From Pegea sp. RAD2-039 (Eukaryota; Chordata; Thaliacea; Salpida; Salpidae): a stretch of 64,000 bases of DNA. This document shows, piece by piece, positions 1 through 15,600 of this stretch; positions within the stretch are counted from its first letter, which is position 1; each line of letters starts with the position of its first letter. The notes beneath the pieces are model-generated. The model was not told the origin of the DNA. It saw only the letters and a list, made by a program, of their open reading frames with translations, and ran no database searches. The stretch lies in the NCBI GenBank assembly GCA_034620365.1, contig JAQGEQ010000175.1:2294001-2358000 (forward strand). Direction: 5' to 3'. Made by a program: the position numbers and the translations under genes.

Positions 1-3000
1 GAACAATTTCTCGCGAATCGCGCTGCAACAGAAGCAGAAGCAGCCATGAAAAATGCCAAAAGCATCAAGTCGAATGGAGCTACAAAATTATTCAAAAAAG
101 TTACCTCACAAACTCTTCTTAGTTCGTTTCGAAAGAAGAAGCGAAACGTGAACAACGCTAATGTGGTTTCTATGACAACTGCTCATTGTCACAAGTTGGC
201 TGCAACCACCAAACTGAAAAACGAAGTGATAAAAAAGGTTTTACATCACCATCAGGATCTAGCTGGACCCGATCACGTGACGTCACCACCATTGATGCAG
301 AGTTCGATCAATAACGAGAAGGAAGCGGCGGTTGAAAGTAAGAAAAGAACATTTTTGATTTGTTCTAGATAAGAATTTGAACTTGTTGCAATTTTAATGA
401 AAATATTTTACTTTAATTTGGATTTAGTTTTTCGTTCAGAATTTGATCTCAATTTAAGCGAATTTAAAGTTAAATCCAAGTTACAATACTTGCAGATTAA
501 GTCTGGCTTCATTAAAAATACATTTAAAGACATCGAAAATGTTGTTCATAAACATAACATTCGTTTGATATCAATTTTTTGTAAAATTTTCAACTAGAAA
601 ATTACCAGAAAGTAAATGACCAAATATGGAGGTTGTCAAAGTTATGGCTAAGTTAAAAGTTGGGTCAATTTTGAAAATATAAAAAAGTAGAAAACTATTA
701 GTCATCTATTGAGAAAGTGAAGCAGAAGTGCTTCCATAACAAAACTAAAACCTTTTTTAACTGAATACTGGAAGTTCAAAAAGAAAATTTTCAAAAACCT
801 ACTTGAATTTATTACCAGAAAACTCTTCGTAGCATCCTTTTACATAAGACATTGAGAAATGACATCATTACCACACAGTGACGTAATATATAACTTGACG
901 ATTAAATATATTTAAGAAAAATATTAATAAATTAAAAATGTTTTCTACCTATGTTGCAAAATTAAAGGCTTTCAATTATTTGTTTAAACTTAAATCGATT
1001 ATTTTCAATGTTTACTAAGTATTTAATTAGGATTTAATGAAGTAAGAAATCATTTTTTTAAGGTGGATATCTGGCTCAGATAAATAAGACGTTAAAATCA
1101 CATAATTACTAAACAAATATTTAATTGATAAATTGAACTGAATTTCTTAGGATTCATCTTATCCTAGCATTTTTTTAAACTTGATGCTTAAGATCTAAAA
1201 ATAAACAAATTTAAGTTTTTAATAAAACCACTTTAAATGTTTTTTAAGAGATTAAAAGAGTTTAACTTTATTCTATCAACAACTGATTTTTATCACATCG
1301 TTTTTAGTATACATAATTTTTAAATCGAAAAACATCGTGTTTTCAAAGATTATCTTGTTTACAGCTTATTTCAATTTTTTTTACTAAATAAAAATTGAAA
1401 CTCTTTATACCATGCGATTCTTATAAATTAATAAAACTAAATTCAAAAAACTGTTTTCTGTAAACATTAAACAAAATCAGATTCTTTCAAAATAGTCTCA
1501 AAAGGTTCTGTAATTTAAATTATTATTGTTGACGATTGTTTATGTTGAGTTTAATTCAATTACAGTGCAGCTTATCTTTACAAGTAAGAAAGAATTTGAT
1601 TCACTATTTTAACAAGTCAAAGTTTAATCGCTTTTACATCAAATTATCACAAAATCTTTCATAGAGTAAGAATCCTTAGGCTGTTTTTGAACAAAACAAT
1701 TCAAAATTCATTACTTTTAATTTTCTTCCAAAATTTTTCATCAAAAATAATCGTTAAAATATATGAATAATCGCTTAAAATTATCTGTTGATGCCAAACT
1801 TAGCATTTTGATGTGAAAAGAAGTTAAAATTATTTCAATCTTTCACTACTAAGGTGTTAGGTTATATTGGAGGGTGTAGTCTGCATCGACTTAGTATTTA
1901 AAGAAGTTTATAATAAACTTTTAAGCTTTTTGCAATTTCATATTTGGTAAATAGCTTTTCCAAAAACTTCTCAACTTGTAAGATAAACTTCAAGATACTG
2001 GATAAAGTTTGCATAAGAATGAATTGATCCATCGTGTTTTAGTTGAATAGTCATGACAACAATTTATTACATTTGTTACATTTGTATAACTTTTAAAGTT
2101 TAATTGGATATCTATGCTTTTTGTGTTTTTAAGCTTGTATTCATCATTGTGGTTAATTTGACTTCAATTTTTTTTCTTGTAAGAAGTTACTTAACTTTAT
2201 GTTATCCAGTTAATTTTCAAACTAAAACTAAATTCATCTTTTTCATTTTAGCAGACGAAGATACAACTGTTCAAAAGCTCAAAGATGATATTCTTCGAGG
2301 CAACCAAGTTTTATTTGAACATTCATTAAAGGAAAAACAAATTGATTCAGAAATCGAACGTCTTACTACAGAGTTGCAGAGACTCACAGACCAAAGCGAA
2401 AACACCTTCTTACAAGTACTTACTTCAATTACTGTCATAAATGAACACAATTAGTATCTTTATTTTTAAAAAAATCTCAAAACCAATACTAATCTATTAT
2501 CCAGTTTTAGAAATAATATTATTTAATTCTTAGGATACAATGAAGTTAAAGGAGGAAGTCCAAGAATTAAATGAAAATGAAGAGCCGGAAGAAGGAAGTT
2601 GGATTAAGAATTGCAATGACCAATCCCAATTAGCTTCTTACATTGAATGGAGTCAAAAGATCATTGAAAGGCAACTGAAAATTGAGGAATGCAAAAGAAA
2701 GGAGGATGTTCTACTGCATGAAAAAGCGCTTGAAGAATGGAAAGCGACAAAAGAAATAAATAACAAGCTAGTGGCTGAAGGCTCTTTTACTTGTAGCTTA
2801 AATTCTAGTGAATCAAGTGAAGAAGGAGAAAGTATAGATGATGAGAAAAAGCTGAAAGTCTCTTCTTTTGTAAATAAAAGTTCAACGGATGAATTGTGTC
2901 TTTCAAGAATAAAAAAAGAAGAAATTTTAGATGAAATGGGATTAAATTGGAATGAAAAATCTGCATCCGGAGTTGAAGTGCAACATCGAAGTAAAGAGAA

Positions 3001-4383
3001 GTTAACCGAGGTAAGTTGCTTAACTGATTTGAAATATATTCAGCTTATTATAACTCATTTAAACCCTTTATAATCTACTCAAAACATTAAATTTTAATTG
3101 AAATTAGTTACTAAAAGAAAAAATAGAATAATTTTGTTATTTATCAACAAGTTTCTGCTGGAAAAATATTCAATTAAATTTTTAGTTAAGTTAATTTTCT
3201 GGAAATTTCTGAACAATTATATGACAAAATGATATTTGAACTGAAAAAAGTCATCATCAAACTTATTTTTATATAAAATACTTTAATTTTTTAATTGTAG
3301 CCTCACGAGACGGTTGAGGAAGTTCGTGAGCTTGCTTCATCTTCAGTTGGAGTATCACCAGGTGTATGGAGGCAGTGTGGAGACCTTGTAGTATATTTTG
3401 ATCAACAAATGTTATCGAATCCTTCTCAAGTATCATCTCTATTAAATCATCAACAAAATTGTAAAGATTTTTCAAGGAAAGTTTCAAAAGTCTTTGATAA
3501 ATCGGAAGATTGTTCAGAAACATCTCTTAATAGACTTCCATCTACTTTTATCACATCTTCCAAATCCCAACTCTTACCCATGCACCCAATCTCTATTTGC
3601 CCTGATAGTGACTACGAAGACCTAGACCATGTAGTAGATCAGACTGTTAGTTCTGAGGTAGACTGTAGTGAGTCTATCTCTTCCGCTATCACTTCTTCTG
3701 GCATTTCAACTTCTGGAAGCGCGAACAAACTGATGACATCACACAATTACAAATTCTTACAAGATCTTCCGATGCAGAGCAGTAACGCTAGTAATAGTAC
3801 TGATGACTCTGGTAATGCGTCTGCTGGGAGCATCAGTAGCTTTACGAGCGCAGATGGATGTGGAGTTGAGACTGCGAGCAGAAGTGGAAGCTATGACGGG
3901 GGAAGTCCCACACCAAACCAGGGATTAAATGTTCAAAGGCAGAATGGAAGTTGGAGGGCAAAATTTCTGTTCCCAACTCATCAGAAAAGATCTTTCAATG
4001 AAGAAGAGAAAATCAAGTCAATAAATCAGAATATTTCAATGACGTCATCACACCAAAGAAGAGCTGATGATGTCATCGGATCGTTCTACCCAATGAAGTG
4101 TAATGTCATGCCTCTGAAGTATGAAAAAATAAGAAGAAGCGTCGCAACAAATCGAAATTTTGTTGACCATCGGAGCAAAAGTTTGACGAAAATTCGTTCA
4201 AAGTCTCATCACATTCCAATGTACAACAATCTCAATATGTATCACCCTTTTCATGATCTTCGACTGATAAAGATGAATGAAAGAAGACATATGATTAGTG
4301 ATAATGATTCTGACACAGGTCTGAGCTCTTTACATTCAACTGATTCTCTTGATCCTTTCATTTACTCAGAAACTCTTGTTTAA
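1..4383 (+). CDS. Coiled-coil protein, RASSF9/10-like, 3' part of gene
   Basis: Five exons can be chained: 1-337 (already open at the window edge), 2252-2415, 2534-3010 and 3301-4383, with phases 1, 0, 0 at the junctions; the first of the five lies outside the window. The visible protein has a basic stretch (FRKKKRN), then a long charged coiled coil over exons 2252-3010, then a Ser-rich, low-complexity tail. It ends with SDTGLSSLHSTDS and a terminal SETLV. A C-terminal S-D-T-G-L/I-S-S motif after a coiled coil is how I remember RASSF9/RASSF10 (Ras-association scaffold proteins), which is the reason for the call. The Ras-association domain would lie upstream and is not visible. The last residues (ETLV) could also act as a PDZ ligand; this is inference. 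The acceptor at 2251/2254 is a tandem TAGCAG. The gene converges on MyBP-C. Confidence 0.5.
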
Positions 4384-4428
4384 GTTTCATCTTCTCTTGA
4401 AGTATAATTTTCGAAACGACTGTTTAAA

Positions 4429-4434
4429 AATAAA
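4429..4434 (+). other. Poly(A) signal of the RASSF-like gene
   Basis: A canonical AATAAA lies 46 bases after the stop codon and is followed by a T-rich run. A second AATAAA at 4709-4714 could serve as a distal site. Confidence 0.5.
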
Positions 4435-4439
4435 CTTTT

Positions 4440-6638
4440 TTTTTCTTCTTTTTCCTTTTACTGTGATTGTTTGTTCATTTTTGTTCATGTTTTCTAAAAT
4501 CAATAAATAAACAATTACTTACAAAATTCAGCTACATCTTTCTATTTGTTGATCAATTTCTTTTTATTTTTTTATTGATTCAGGCAGCTTTAATAACTTC
4601 TTTTATTTTCACCAATTTTTGTTTTAGCGGAAACTTTGAACAAATTTTTTAGCTGCTTTTTTGCAAAATGATTTTTTTTTAAACTTTTGTTTTTATACTT
4701 TTTTCTCAATAAAAGCCCAACAAAAAGACAAATGCTTGTGTTTAGTTCGTCTCTCAGTTAACAAAAAAATAAATTTCCATTTGAACTGAAATAATAATAA
4801 CAAAAAACATTAAAATAGACAAATAAGTTTAGATATTTTGCTCAAATAGTTTTGCAAGAAACTTTTAAACGTTTCTATCATCACTTTTTGTATTTTATGT
4901 TATTTACTTTTGTATCTTTAAAGTCGGATCTTTTCATGACCACTAAACCTGCGTGAAACAAAAACAGTTTTCTTCTTTTGTATTTACTTCAATTCATTGC
5001 GTATGACATAAAAGTAACAAAGGAGCAATTTTTATTAGTTTCATTATATTTGATGGTATTTTTAGAAAAGTGTTTGATAAACCATGAGACTAGTCCATTC
5101 GAATTGTTTATCAACTTTATAATTTTGTCAGAAAGGATTTGAAACGATTTCTGTTAAATTTATGGTAGATAATTTGTCGTTCATTATTCTAAAGTATATA
5201 AGCTAAAAGTAAAAGGATATATGAGTTTTGAAATCGATATTTTATTACTCAGTGTCAGTTATAAAAGTAAAAAACTAAACAAAAGTTTTTTGCAACTGGG
5301 CTTACATTAACATCATCCCGAAGTAGGAAAAGAACACATAAGACTTGCCCGAAGCATTTCTCTTGTATGTCAAAAACAACAAATTTGAACTCTATTGGTG
5401 TTTGTTAGATTTCTTTGTAAATTTGGACTTATATTAAATTAATTAAAGTAGTTAGTTTATTAAAAATGATTTACTTTTGCAATGAGAACTGTTCATAAAA
5501 CTTTTCTGAATTTTTTGAATCAAAATACAAGAATTCTTATCCTACATTTTCATTCGTAAAAAATATTTGCAAGACTTTCAAAAAAAAACAGTTTTGAAGT
5601 TATGTTTTATGATATCAAAAAAATCTCCAAGGAGGGTTTCAAGTTGAAGAGTTTTTCTCTTATCACAGAAGAATGAAAGAGCGATAAATATTCTAGTCCT
5701 CTTATCTGACTGAGTTGTGTGTGGGCCAATTTTGTATCTAAACCTTTTGCTTTATTCCTTTTTAGACAAACTTTGATATATCTTTATAGCAGCTGAAAGA
5801 AATTTTGTAGAACAAAGAGCAGAATTACATGAATTTTATTCAAAAGCTTGAAACAATAGAAACCATAATATAAGTTTAAAAGCTCAATTGAAGTTTACGT
5901 CCAATTTTTTTTATTTTATCTCAATGAGTTTTTTTAAAGTCGCAGGTTTTGTTTTGGAATTCCTAATAATTATACTCTTATGATAGAAAGATCATTTAAA
6001 CTTTTTGAAATTTGTAAAGTTATATTCTTCTGAAAGTTGTTCAGTAATGTGGATCCTTATTTTGCTAAATAAAAAATTCTTGAAAAATATTTGAATATTT
6101 CACCTTTGTAAATATCTACAAGTTAAAACTCATATTTTATGATTAAAATCAATTTTTGCAGTTAAAATTAGTTAATATTTAACTAATTTCTAGTGTAAAA
6201 TTTATTAATTCTTGTGAAAAAACACAAAATTTAATTTCAATATTTTATTGATGATATGTCATTAAAAAGAGTTTATACATTATTAAACTAATTTAAAAGA
6301 GTTTTTACATTTACTTTATATTAAGCTTAAATTATTAATACTGTTCATATCTATAAACAAATCAGAAGTATACTTTTTCCTTCAACAAAACTTAAAAAAA
6401 TCCTTTTTTATTTAGGGCATTTAAGATTCAGATTTACAATATGTACAAAATCGAGAATAATTTCCAGAAGTTTCGTCTCTTTTTCCTCGCTTACTGTTAA
6501 GAAAATATTCAAAAGTCAGACTTTAGTCAAAATCGCTAAAACTTAGATATATTTTTTATATAAATAGATTAATGATTGAAAAAAAATTAAATTTAAACTA
6601 AATATTAGATGTCTTTTATAGTCGAATTAAAATCGAAT
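4440..6638. other. Convergent intergenic region
   Basis: AT-rich DNA between two convergent genes. No exon-like block, repeat with a recognisable end, or RNA gene was found. The 3' UTR of MyBP-C should lie in its right part (minus-strand AATAAA candidates near 6244). Confidence 0.5.
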
Positions 6639-9600
6639 CTATTCTACTTTGTTTTCTTTGACTGTGACTTGCGCAGAAGTAGAGTCTTCTCCAAGTTCAT
6701 TTGTAGCTACAACTGTATAAAGTCCTGCATCTCCGACTCTTGCTCTTCTAATCACCAATTGAACGATTCCTATCAAATATATTTTACATCTTACATATGT
6801 AATAGAAATAAACATACTTACCCATTTCATGAGAAATTTTGTATTTTGGATTATCAATTATTTCCATTTTGTTTTTGAACCATTTTATCTTGGGTCTAGG
6901 GTGCGATTTTAATGAGCAACTTAAAGTTCCGTTATAGTATTCGATGATTCTTCTTTCTTTTAGAGGGTGCGTGAACTCAGGTTTCATTCTTAGATCTACA
7001 CTGCGATATTCAGGTCGTTTGTATTTAGTTTCTACAAAAAAAAAAAGATTAAAAAAAGATTAAATTATAAAAAGTTTTTAGAGTTTAGAAATTGTGTAAA
7101 GTTAAATTTTCGTTATTTGTTAAAACAACGAAAAATCTTTAAAGAATATTTTTACCGCAATTTCTCTCCTCAGCATTTTGTGTGCTGAGAATTAGTCAAA
7201 ATATTTTGTATAATTGAAAGTAAGTTTTGAAAATTCGAAATGACTAAAAGTCTTTATTTTTAATCACTGTCATCTCAAAAGCATCAACACGATTGATATG
7301 TTCTAAGCAAACGATCATTTACTACAATTAAAATTTGAACGGCTAATTTTTCATTTTCATTAAAAAAATTAATTCTAAGGTTTACAAGGATAATTGTAGT
7401 GAAAAAAACGGAGACTTGTTTGAAGAATTGATTTTCAAAATTGTGTTATCTATCACGTTTTTAATTTTTAAACATTTAAAACGTTAAAAAAATGTTTTTA
7501 TGTTATCCTAATTAATCTACAAAATTTTTCAAAGTTTTCAAAAATATCGGCAAAAATTTCTTTGTTAAATTTTAGGTTTTATAAAAATAAGTTTTAATTT
7601 TAATAGATCAACGATAAAACATTTACAAAAATACGAAACAACAATAATGTTTTGTTTAAGTACTTCTATAAGCCTATAGAAAGAGCTAAATTAAAAACAT
7701 AAAAGCAAAGATGATGTTAGTAAATGCCGAAAGAAAATTATCAGCTTTAAAACGAAAACACAAATTGGTTTAACCAGAATTAAATGAATAGTAAAAACAT
7801 TGAGAATAAAAAACCAGGATTTGATAAATCATGTTCAATTACTTTCTTTTGGTATGACTGCTGCTTCTTTAATGACAATAGTATCGCTTTCACCTACTTC
7901 ATTGAAAGCGCGAACACGAAAGAAGTAACTGTTTCCAAATATCAGGTCAAAAATTTGACATCTGGTTTGACGTTGTTTATCATTTACAACATACCTTTTA
8001 AAAACACAAAACAGATTAAGTTTAAAATAAAAGTTGTAAACACTTCTTATGATTTATTATCTTGGTGATAATTTTCAAAAACAATTTGGTTAAAATCATT
8101 TTCATAAATTTTATGGCATTTTAAAAGTATAAAATCAGTTTTCCTTCATAAAGTTGAAGCCATTAAAAGTTTGAGAATATTATTAAGCTTGAACAAAGTT
8201 GACTAAAGTTTGATAAAGTTTGTTGTTTACACAGAAACATGCTACAGTGTTGTTGAATGAATTGTTCTCAGCACCAAGTTTGCAGAAAAAATACTTAAAT
8301 GCAGTTTATATAAAATATTTAGTTGTGTCAAAATTTGACCAAATACTTTTGTTCTAAAATGTTTATTAAAATGTAGTATTTACCAGGAAGGATAATACAT
8401 CAGAAAAACTACAACGAAAAAATCTATTTTACAATTTTAATAAAAATCTATTTGTGCTTTCTTTTTTAAGAGTTAAAAAACTAAAAGTTGTTGATTTTAT
8501 AAATGAAACAAAGATATAACTCCGACACAAAGATCTTTTTAGATAATTTTTTGCAGGACTTTACATTGTTGCTTAATTGAAAATTCTAGTTTTCTTTGTT
8601 TGATTTTATATTAAAATAACAATTCTTACTAAGATTTTGCCAACTAATAAAAATCTTACCAGATATCGCATCTTATATCACGTTTTTCCACTATGTAACC
8701 AAGAATACTGCAATTCCCACAAAAACTTGGTGGTTCCCAGGTCAATAAAACTGAGTTTTCCACAACCTCACATAGTTTTATTCCTATCGGCTTAGAAGGG
8801 ACATCTTAAATATGAAAACATTTAATCTCACTGCAGACATTCAAGTATAAATATTGTTTAAATTTAAATCAATTTCATCAATTTAATTTGATTTATGACA
8901 AGGCATTGCGTCAGAAACCAAAAAGTTCTTATTTTGTTTCTCTGTTGAAGGTAAATTATTTTGAATAAGATCGATTTTTAATGCGTGCTACTGGACGAAA
9001 AGTGAAAAAAAAAGAGAAGAACTGATGAAATGAGCGTATGATCAAGCATAAGTAGGTTTAAACGCTGAGGCATCAGCAAACTTTTTTTTGTTTCAACAAC
9101 TGCAGCTGGACTTGTTTCATAATTCGTCTTTGTTGTGCAAAGAAAAGAGATTTCTTCCAAAATGCAAACTTCATGTTTATGAAAAGTAAACTTTTGTAAT
9201 CACCAATTATATTGACTTTTATATTTGCTGAGACAATATCATCATCTCCAACTTTTAACTGCATCACATAGTTTCCAGAATCGGAGTTTTCGGTCGATCT
9301 TATAAATAAAACTGTTGAATCTAAAGAATTACGTTGAGCCACGTGATCTTTAAGGTCTTCTCCATCTTTCTTCCAAGTGATTTGTGGCTTAGGCTTTCCC
9401 TAAATAAACACAAATGTAACTCGATGAGTTGGTTAAATCAATTGAAAAATGTCTAACTATTTTCAAATTTGTTATTCATGTGATTTACAAAGCAAATAGA
9501 AAAGTATTTAGAATCAATAAATTAAAGTTAACAGCAGAATCAATTAGAGACAAATTTGTAAACAATCGTACCTGGAAAGGGATGTTGACGTGTAACTTGC

Positions 9601-12600
9601 TGCCAGCTCTTACATTGACGGGCTTCGACAAATAACGAGGAAGCAAGATCTTTGCTGGTTCTGAAACAATCAAACATATTTTACAATTTAATAAAATTCT
9701 AATAAAACATTGAAAGCTTCATTCAATTTTTAGCAAGTATTTGATACGATAAAAACTCTAAAAGTAATAAAACCGAACGGTTTTGCTGACAACATAAAAA
9801 TTATCTAAAATAGGTTTTCATGAATTTAGCAAAATGAAAAGAAGATTAAAAATTGTTCGTTTCAATCCTTAACTCGCTGATGCTGCTGATTATGTCAGCA
9901 CTGTAAGATACAAGACAGGAAGGATTGTATACAGCCTAACAATGTGACGTACTTGTATGTGTACATCTTTCATGATATATCAACTTACGCATCTTTCTCA
10001 CTTGGTTGTATGACGTCAAACTACTCAAGTGTAAATGGAATAAAAAATTCTATGAAAGGGGCTTTCGCAAAACCTCTGAAGAAGGTTTGTTTTGTATATA
10101 CCTTTTAATTTACTAATTTTGTTTTAGTTAAAGTTTATGGCATCAAATAAAAACTTTACTTTAAAATTCATTTTTTAAACTTTTATTCAAACAACATCTA
10201 GAAGAGTTGTTAGAAGGCAAAATTAATTTTCCTTGAAATTGTCTCTTAAAACTATATTAAATAAATATTTTGTTTACAAGTCAGACTTAATTTTCAATAT
10301 CACAGGTTCTTCTTCTACTTTATTACCAACCACTTTAATGTTATCACTTGTAAACTGGTATGCTAGTAGCATCAAACCTAGATAATAATGTGACTTTGAA
10401 CTGAAAAATGTTTTAATCATGACTTTTCAATCAATCAAATGTAAGGTTTGAACATCGACAACAATGGAAAACTCCCTAACACATCTTACATTGTAGGAAC
10501 ATATGTCTAAGAATTAAAAGTATTTATATTTTAAGAAAAAAATTGTTTTTTTATCCTTAAATGTTCAAAACTTGAAATTGGATTTGTGATATTTTCATTT
10601 TGAACAAGATAAAAACAAGTTGTCCTGATATTTGAACATACTGAAAAACAATTATATCCTTACTCTATTAATAAAATATATTTCGAGAAAACGATTTTAG
10701 TTACAAGTTGTAATATGCAAGAAACATGCTACCACAAATTCCCTATAATCTATAAAATGAAATTAAAAAATAGTTTTTTCAAAGAAATAGTTTTGACAAA
10801 TTTCTAGAATATAAAATGTTAAATATTTTTTTAACTCATAAAAAAAACTATTGACGTCACTTATCAGAAAGCAATAACAATTTTACCTGTTGAAAGACAA
10901 ATGTAAAAACAGTATATTTGCGTCTAATTTAATAATTGATTTATACAAAAAAGACTCCCAAGCATAATATAACTACTAATTCATGTACATTGTAATACAT
11001 TTTTTGATAATTTAATTATAGTAAAGAATGGAATATTAAATCTCAAACTAACCAAAAATAGCAGCCGCAATTGTTACAGGAGTGCAGAGATATGAGCTGA
11101 TGCCAGCTGGATTTATTGTCGCAATTCGAAATTTGTATTTCTTTCCAGTTGTTAAACTATTTATAGTGTAATGTTCTTGGTTCAGTGTTTGATTATCTTT
11201 TAAAACTGGTCTCCAATCTTCATCTTTCTCTTCATTAGACCTCACTTCAGTCATTTCCAGCTTGTTAACAAATCGGTTAGCAATTTTCAACTAATAAAAC
11301 GTTTTCACAGCTTTCAGCATAAACGCTTTCATTGACCAAGCAACAATTTGTTATTTGCACTCTCATAAAAGTGAACATCTCATCCATCAAACATTTGCAG
11401 ATAAGTGTTTTGGTGAAATTTCATTTTCCTTATTTTATTTTACACTTAAACAACTTACTGACGTAATTGACCAATAAGATTATTTTCTAAACCATTTCTT
11501 ATAAACTCAAGTCATAATTAAAACACAACAATTGAATCAATTATTGATCAAACAATTTTATCAATTAATTTTATTAATATTCTATCAATAAGAAGGTCGA
11601 AACTGCAGTGACTGACAAAGCTGATGACATTGATCAAGTAAATACAAACAAAATTTAAAATATTTTAGAAGTAAATACCTGATACCCATCAATAGTATTC
11701 GTATGTGTGTCCGCAGGAGCTCTCCATACAAGAGATACACTATCATCTGTAGTTGATGAGACTCTTAGACTTGCTGGAGGATTACATTTTCCTGATGACA
11801 GATTTTCAGAATTTATTTTTGCAAAATAATGCTGATGTTTTATTCAAGAGGCTCAATGTGACTTTATCTCAAAAGATTTTTACTATTTAAAAGTAAAATA
11901 GTTTTTGTTATTTTTGTGGTTTGTTTGTAGCAGATGTTAACTTTGATCTTTAAAATATTATTTTTAATTTCTAATAAAGACAAAATAAATGCATTTATAT
12001 TTATGTAAGCTGCTTTTAAGTATATTATTTACATTTTCTAAATAATATTTAAATACTATTTTTCCGTGTAAATTATAGTAGAGATTATTTTTTTATCCTC
12101 TCAAAGTATCTCTAAGTAAAAAATTATTATTCTAAAGTCGTTAAATAAAGTTTAACTTTTTCGAATTCAAGTGAATTAATTAAATTTAACCTAAAAAGTA
12201 AACTTTTACAGCTAATTAACTTATATTATCAAATGCAGTTAGAAAAAGAGCAGAAAATGTTAATAATAGAAATAAGGCAGATTCATATCAAAAAGAAGCT
12301 GAAATTGTTATTGAAGCCAGAAGCTGTTTAAGTAACGACTTAAAATTAGCGATGGCGATGATGATGATAAAACGTTATTCTTGTGCTTTGACGTTTATTT
12401 CATATCATTAGATCAAATTATGGCGTCGAAAAACTAAAAAAGAAAAAAGATTTCTTTGGATAAAGCTAAGATCCGGACCTGCAAGAAGCCAGCTCTTAAA
12501 CAACCAGATTTTTAACCCCACACACACACTTATAAGTGGTTTTGTCATTGATGGCAGCAAGAACAACGTAGAACAAAGTTAAGATTACCAAATTATTACT

Positions 12601-15600
12601 TCGCGATTTTTATGCACCACTGCACATTGAGCGCATGGTGGTCAAAGAACCATATAAAGCGCTTTCCATCTTAAGATGACATGACGGTAATTGTTTAACA
12701 GTTGCAACAAAGTCTTTGTGCTTTTTGCGTTAGCTCGACCGATTTTCACCGAAAGATATCGAGATTTGACTTTTCTTCGGGAAGCTTAAAAATGCAACGA
12801 AGATTATACATGTGAAAAGTGCCGTGGTTGAATATGTATCGTGGTGACTGGTGACAAAGAACGAAGATCAAAATCGTAAGAAGCCATCTTATCACAAATA
12901 ACTACTTCAAAATTGTTCATTTTACCACCGTATTTGGCGGCAGTGTTTTTTTTGGAAGCTGCTTATTTTAGAGACATTTAAATTGGAAGAAGATATGTAG
13001 AAGCAAAACACCTTATGTTTAGTAATTACATGCGGTTTCTAAGTGAAAAAACCTTCATTTAATGATCAATACTAAAGAAAAGAAGTCAATAGTAAAAGCA
13101 ATAATATTGATTTTTCAAGAGAAAGAAAAGTTATAAAATGACGATTTGAAAAACTTACCTAAAGGCACAAAAGGATCAGATGCATCACTTGCTCTTCCGA
13201 CCCCTACCTGATTACAGGCTGATACTCTGATTTGATATTCGATATTTTCAATCAATCGTGTAACACTCATTTCACAAGACTCGTGAAGACTTGTGTTGAT
13301 CCTAATCCATCTATTTGAAAAAGTCTTACGACGCTCCACAATATATCCTAAGTTATAAAATAATTTCACCATCAAAATAAAATAACTTTTAGTTTTTTAT
13401 TTAATGTTTTTTTCTGGCTTTAAAAATAATTGTTTTTTATTTGCGAATTTGTTGAATAAAGCCAATTTTGTTGAGTGAAGCATACCTGCAATATCTTCGG
13501 CATTTTTCGGTGGGTCCCAATTAACTTGGCAACTTTCAGGTGTTATTTTTGAAATGATTGGTTTTGATGGTGCTGACGGAACATCTAAAAATATTTTATT
13601 TTCAAATGTTGTATTTTACTCCCTACTGCACTCGAGTGGATACAGCAATTGCTGATAACAAGCTGAACAAATTATTTAGTGCGGTATAAAGTTTTAAAAA
13701 GTTAAACTTCTATCTTTTATCTATTTCTTACCCAATAATTTTTATTGGTTTCGTTAGACTTATCATTAGCCATAATTTAATCTAAAAATAATGCAAAGTA
13801 TTAGGCTTACCGACAACTTTAACAACAAAACATATTTCTTTCAAGTTTGTTTCTTCACTTTCTTTGACGTCATTCAATATAATAGCATATTCTCCACTAT
13901 TCATTGTTTGTATGTTATCAATAACAAAATGAATGTTCTGGCTTCTATTATCATAGAAAGATTTTATTTCTTCGCCCTCTTCTTTACTTTCTATTGTGAT
14001 GACCTTTTACAAAACAAAAATCTTTTTGTTTACATAGATGATACAAAAGACTCCTTATCTATTATTCATTTGAAAAAACATGCTCAATCAATTTATAAAA
14101 TAATTTTAGAATAAATTTAATCTTTAATGATTACTAAAAGTTCGTGTTCGAAAATTTTTTAGTGAAATCTTATTAGTGTCGCCGACAACGAAAAACCGAT
14201 CGTAATGACGAATGGATTGAATGCTGAACAGAACTTTTTTTGCCAACATATTATTAGCGTTTCATGTAATTATACAAAGCTTATTGGTTTATGAAAATGT
14301 TAGAAAATAAAAAAAACCTTTCCATCTTTTTTCAAAGATATATTTTCAGGTTTTTCTGAGGGAAACTTCATATTTAACTTGCAGCCTGCTTTTACTTTAA
14401 CTACTTGTTTCAATTCGTTGCACTCTATAAAAACTTTTGATGGTTCTGCAAATACTTAAAATAAATATAGAAAAGTGTAAATTATATTTAGATTAATCCA
14501 CAACAGATTAAAAAAAATCAATTGAGAATTAGTCTAGATGAAGTCTTTGATGATAACCTTTATTTTCTGATTCCAAAGCAATCTTGATTGGAGGTAAATT
14601 CATATCTTTATGAGTTGATGGAGATATACAAACTCCAATATTAGATGTTGGATTTCCTATTTTTTCACTGGAATCATTTGAAGTGACAATGTATGAATAC
14701 TCGCCACAATCGCTGTCTCGTATTTGAGAAATTACTAATTTTCTTTCTTTACCATCCTACAGTAATTCTTTGCTATATTTTTGGAATAATATCTTGATAA
14801 CAATACTTGTATCATCTTGATTCGTTCTTTTTCTTCTTCTAATGGAAGATCGTTCTTAGTCCATTCCCCTTTATCACTTTCTTTCACTTCGCAAAATATT
14901 TCAGCTTCATCTTGAAAATTTACCTAAAATTGGGAAATTATTCAGAAAACTTTTGGAATTTTGTTAGATTAAAAAAGAACCTTTAGTCCAGAAGAATGAA
15001 GTTCTTCATCTACTTTTCGAAACTCATCTACAATTAATTCAGCACAAGTTGATCCACCGTTTGTTATCAGCTCATAAAATCCTTCATCTCCAGTTTCAAC
15101 CTTAATTCATGATTATCAGTTGACTGCTTCTAAATTATCTTTAACTAACTTCACTAATCTGCAAAGTGATGACGTCTTTATTTTGCTTTAAGTTTACTTT
15201 ATCTGTAAAAATAAGATGTCCTCCGTCCTTCAGCACTTTGAATGAACCCTTTTCATCTGAAATCTGTTTAAACATTTTTTACATAATGAGTAAAACCTAG
15301 ACCGAAAATATTTGATGCCAGTGGTCTGTTTAAAAGCATGTAATTGTATAAAGACTTCTATAATAATAAATTACATGACATTAACTTATAAGATTACAAG
15401 CATAAAGAACATTATGGACGTAACGTTATATACGTAAATAGTTTGTGTGTGTTCAGTTTTCAAAAACACTTTCATAGCTTGGGAAATACTATAAAAGCAA
15501 AACAACTGATGTTTGAATTGATTTAAGTAAAATGAATTTTTGACACATATCTATGCAACAAACTTTGCAAGAAAAATGAGCTGTTGAACCGCAGATAACC

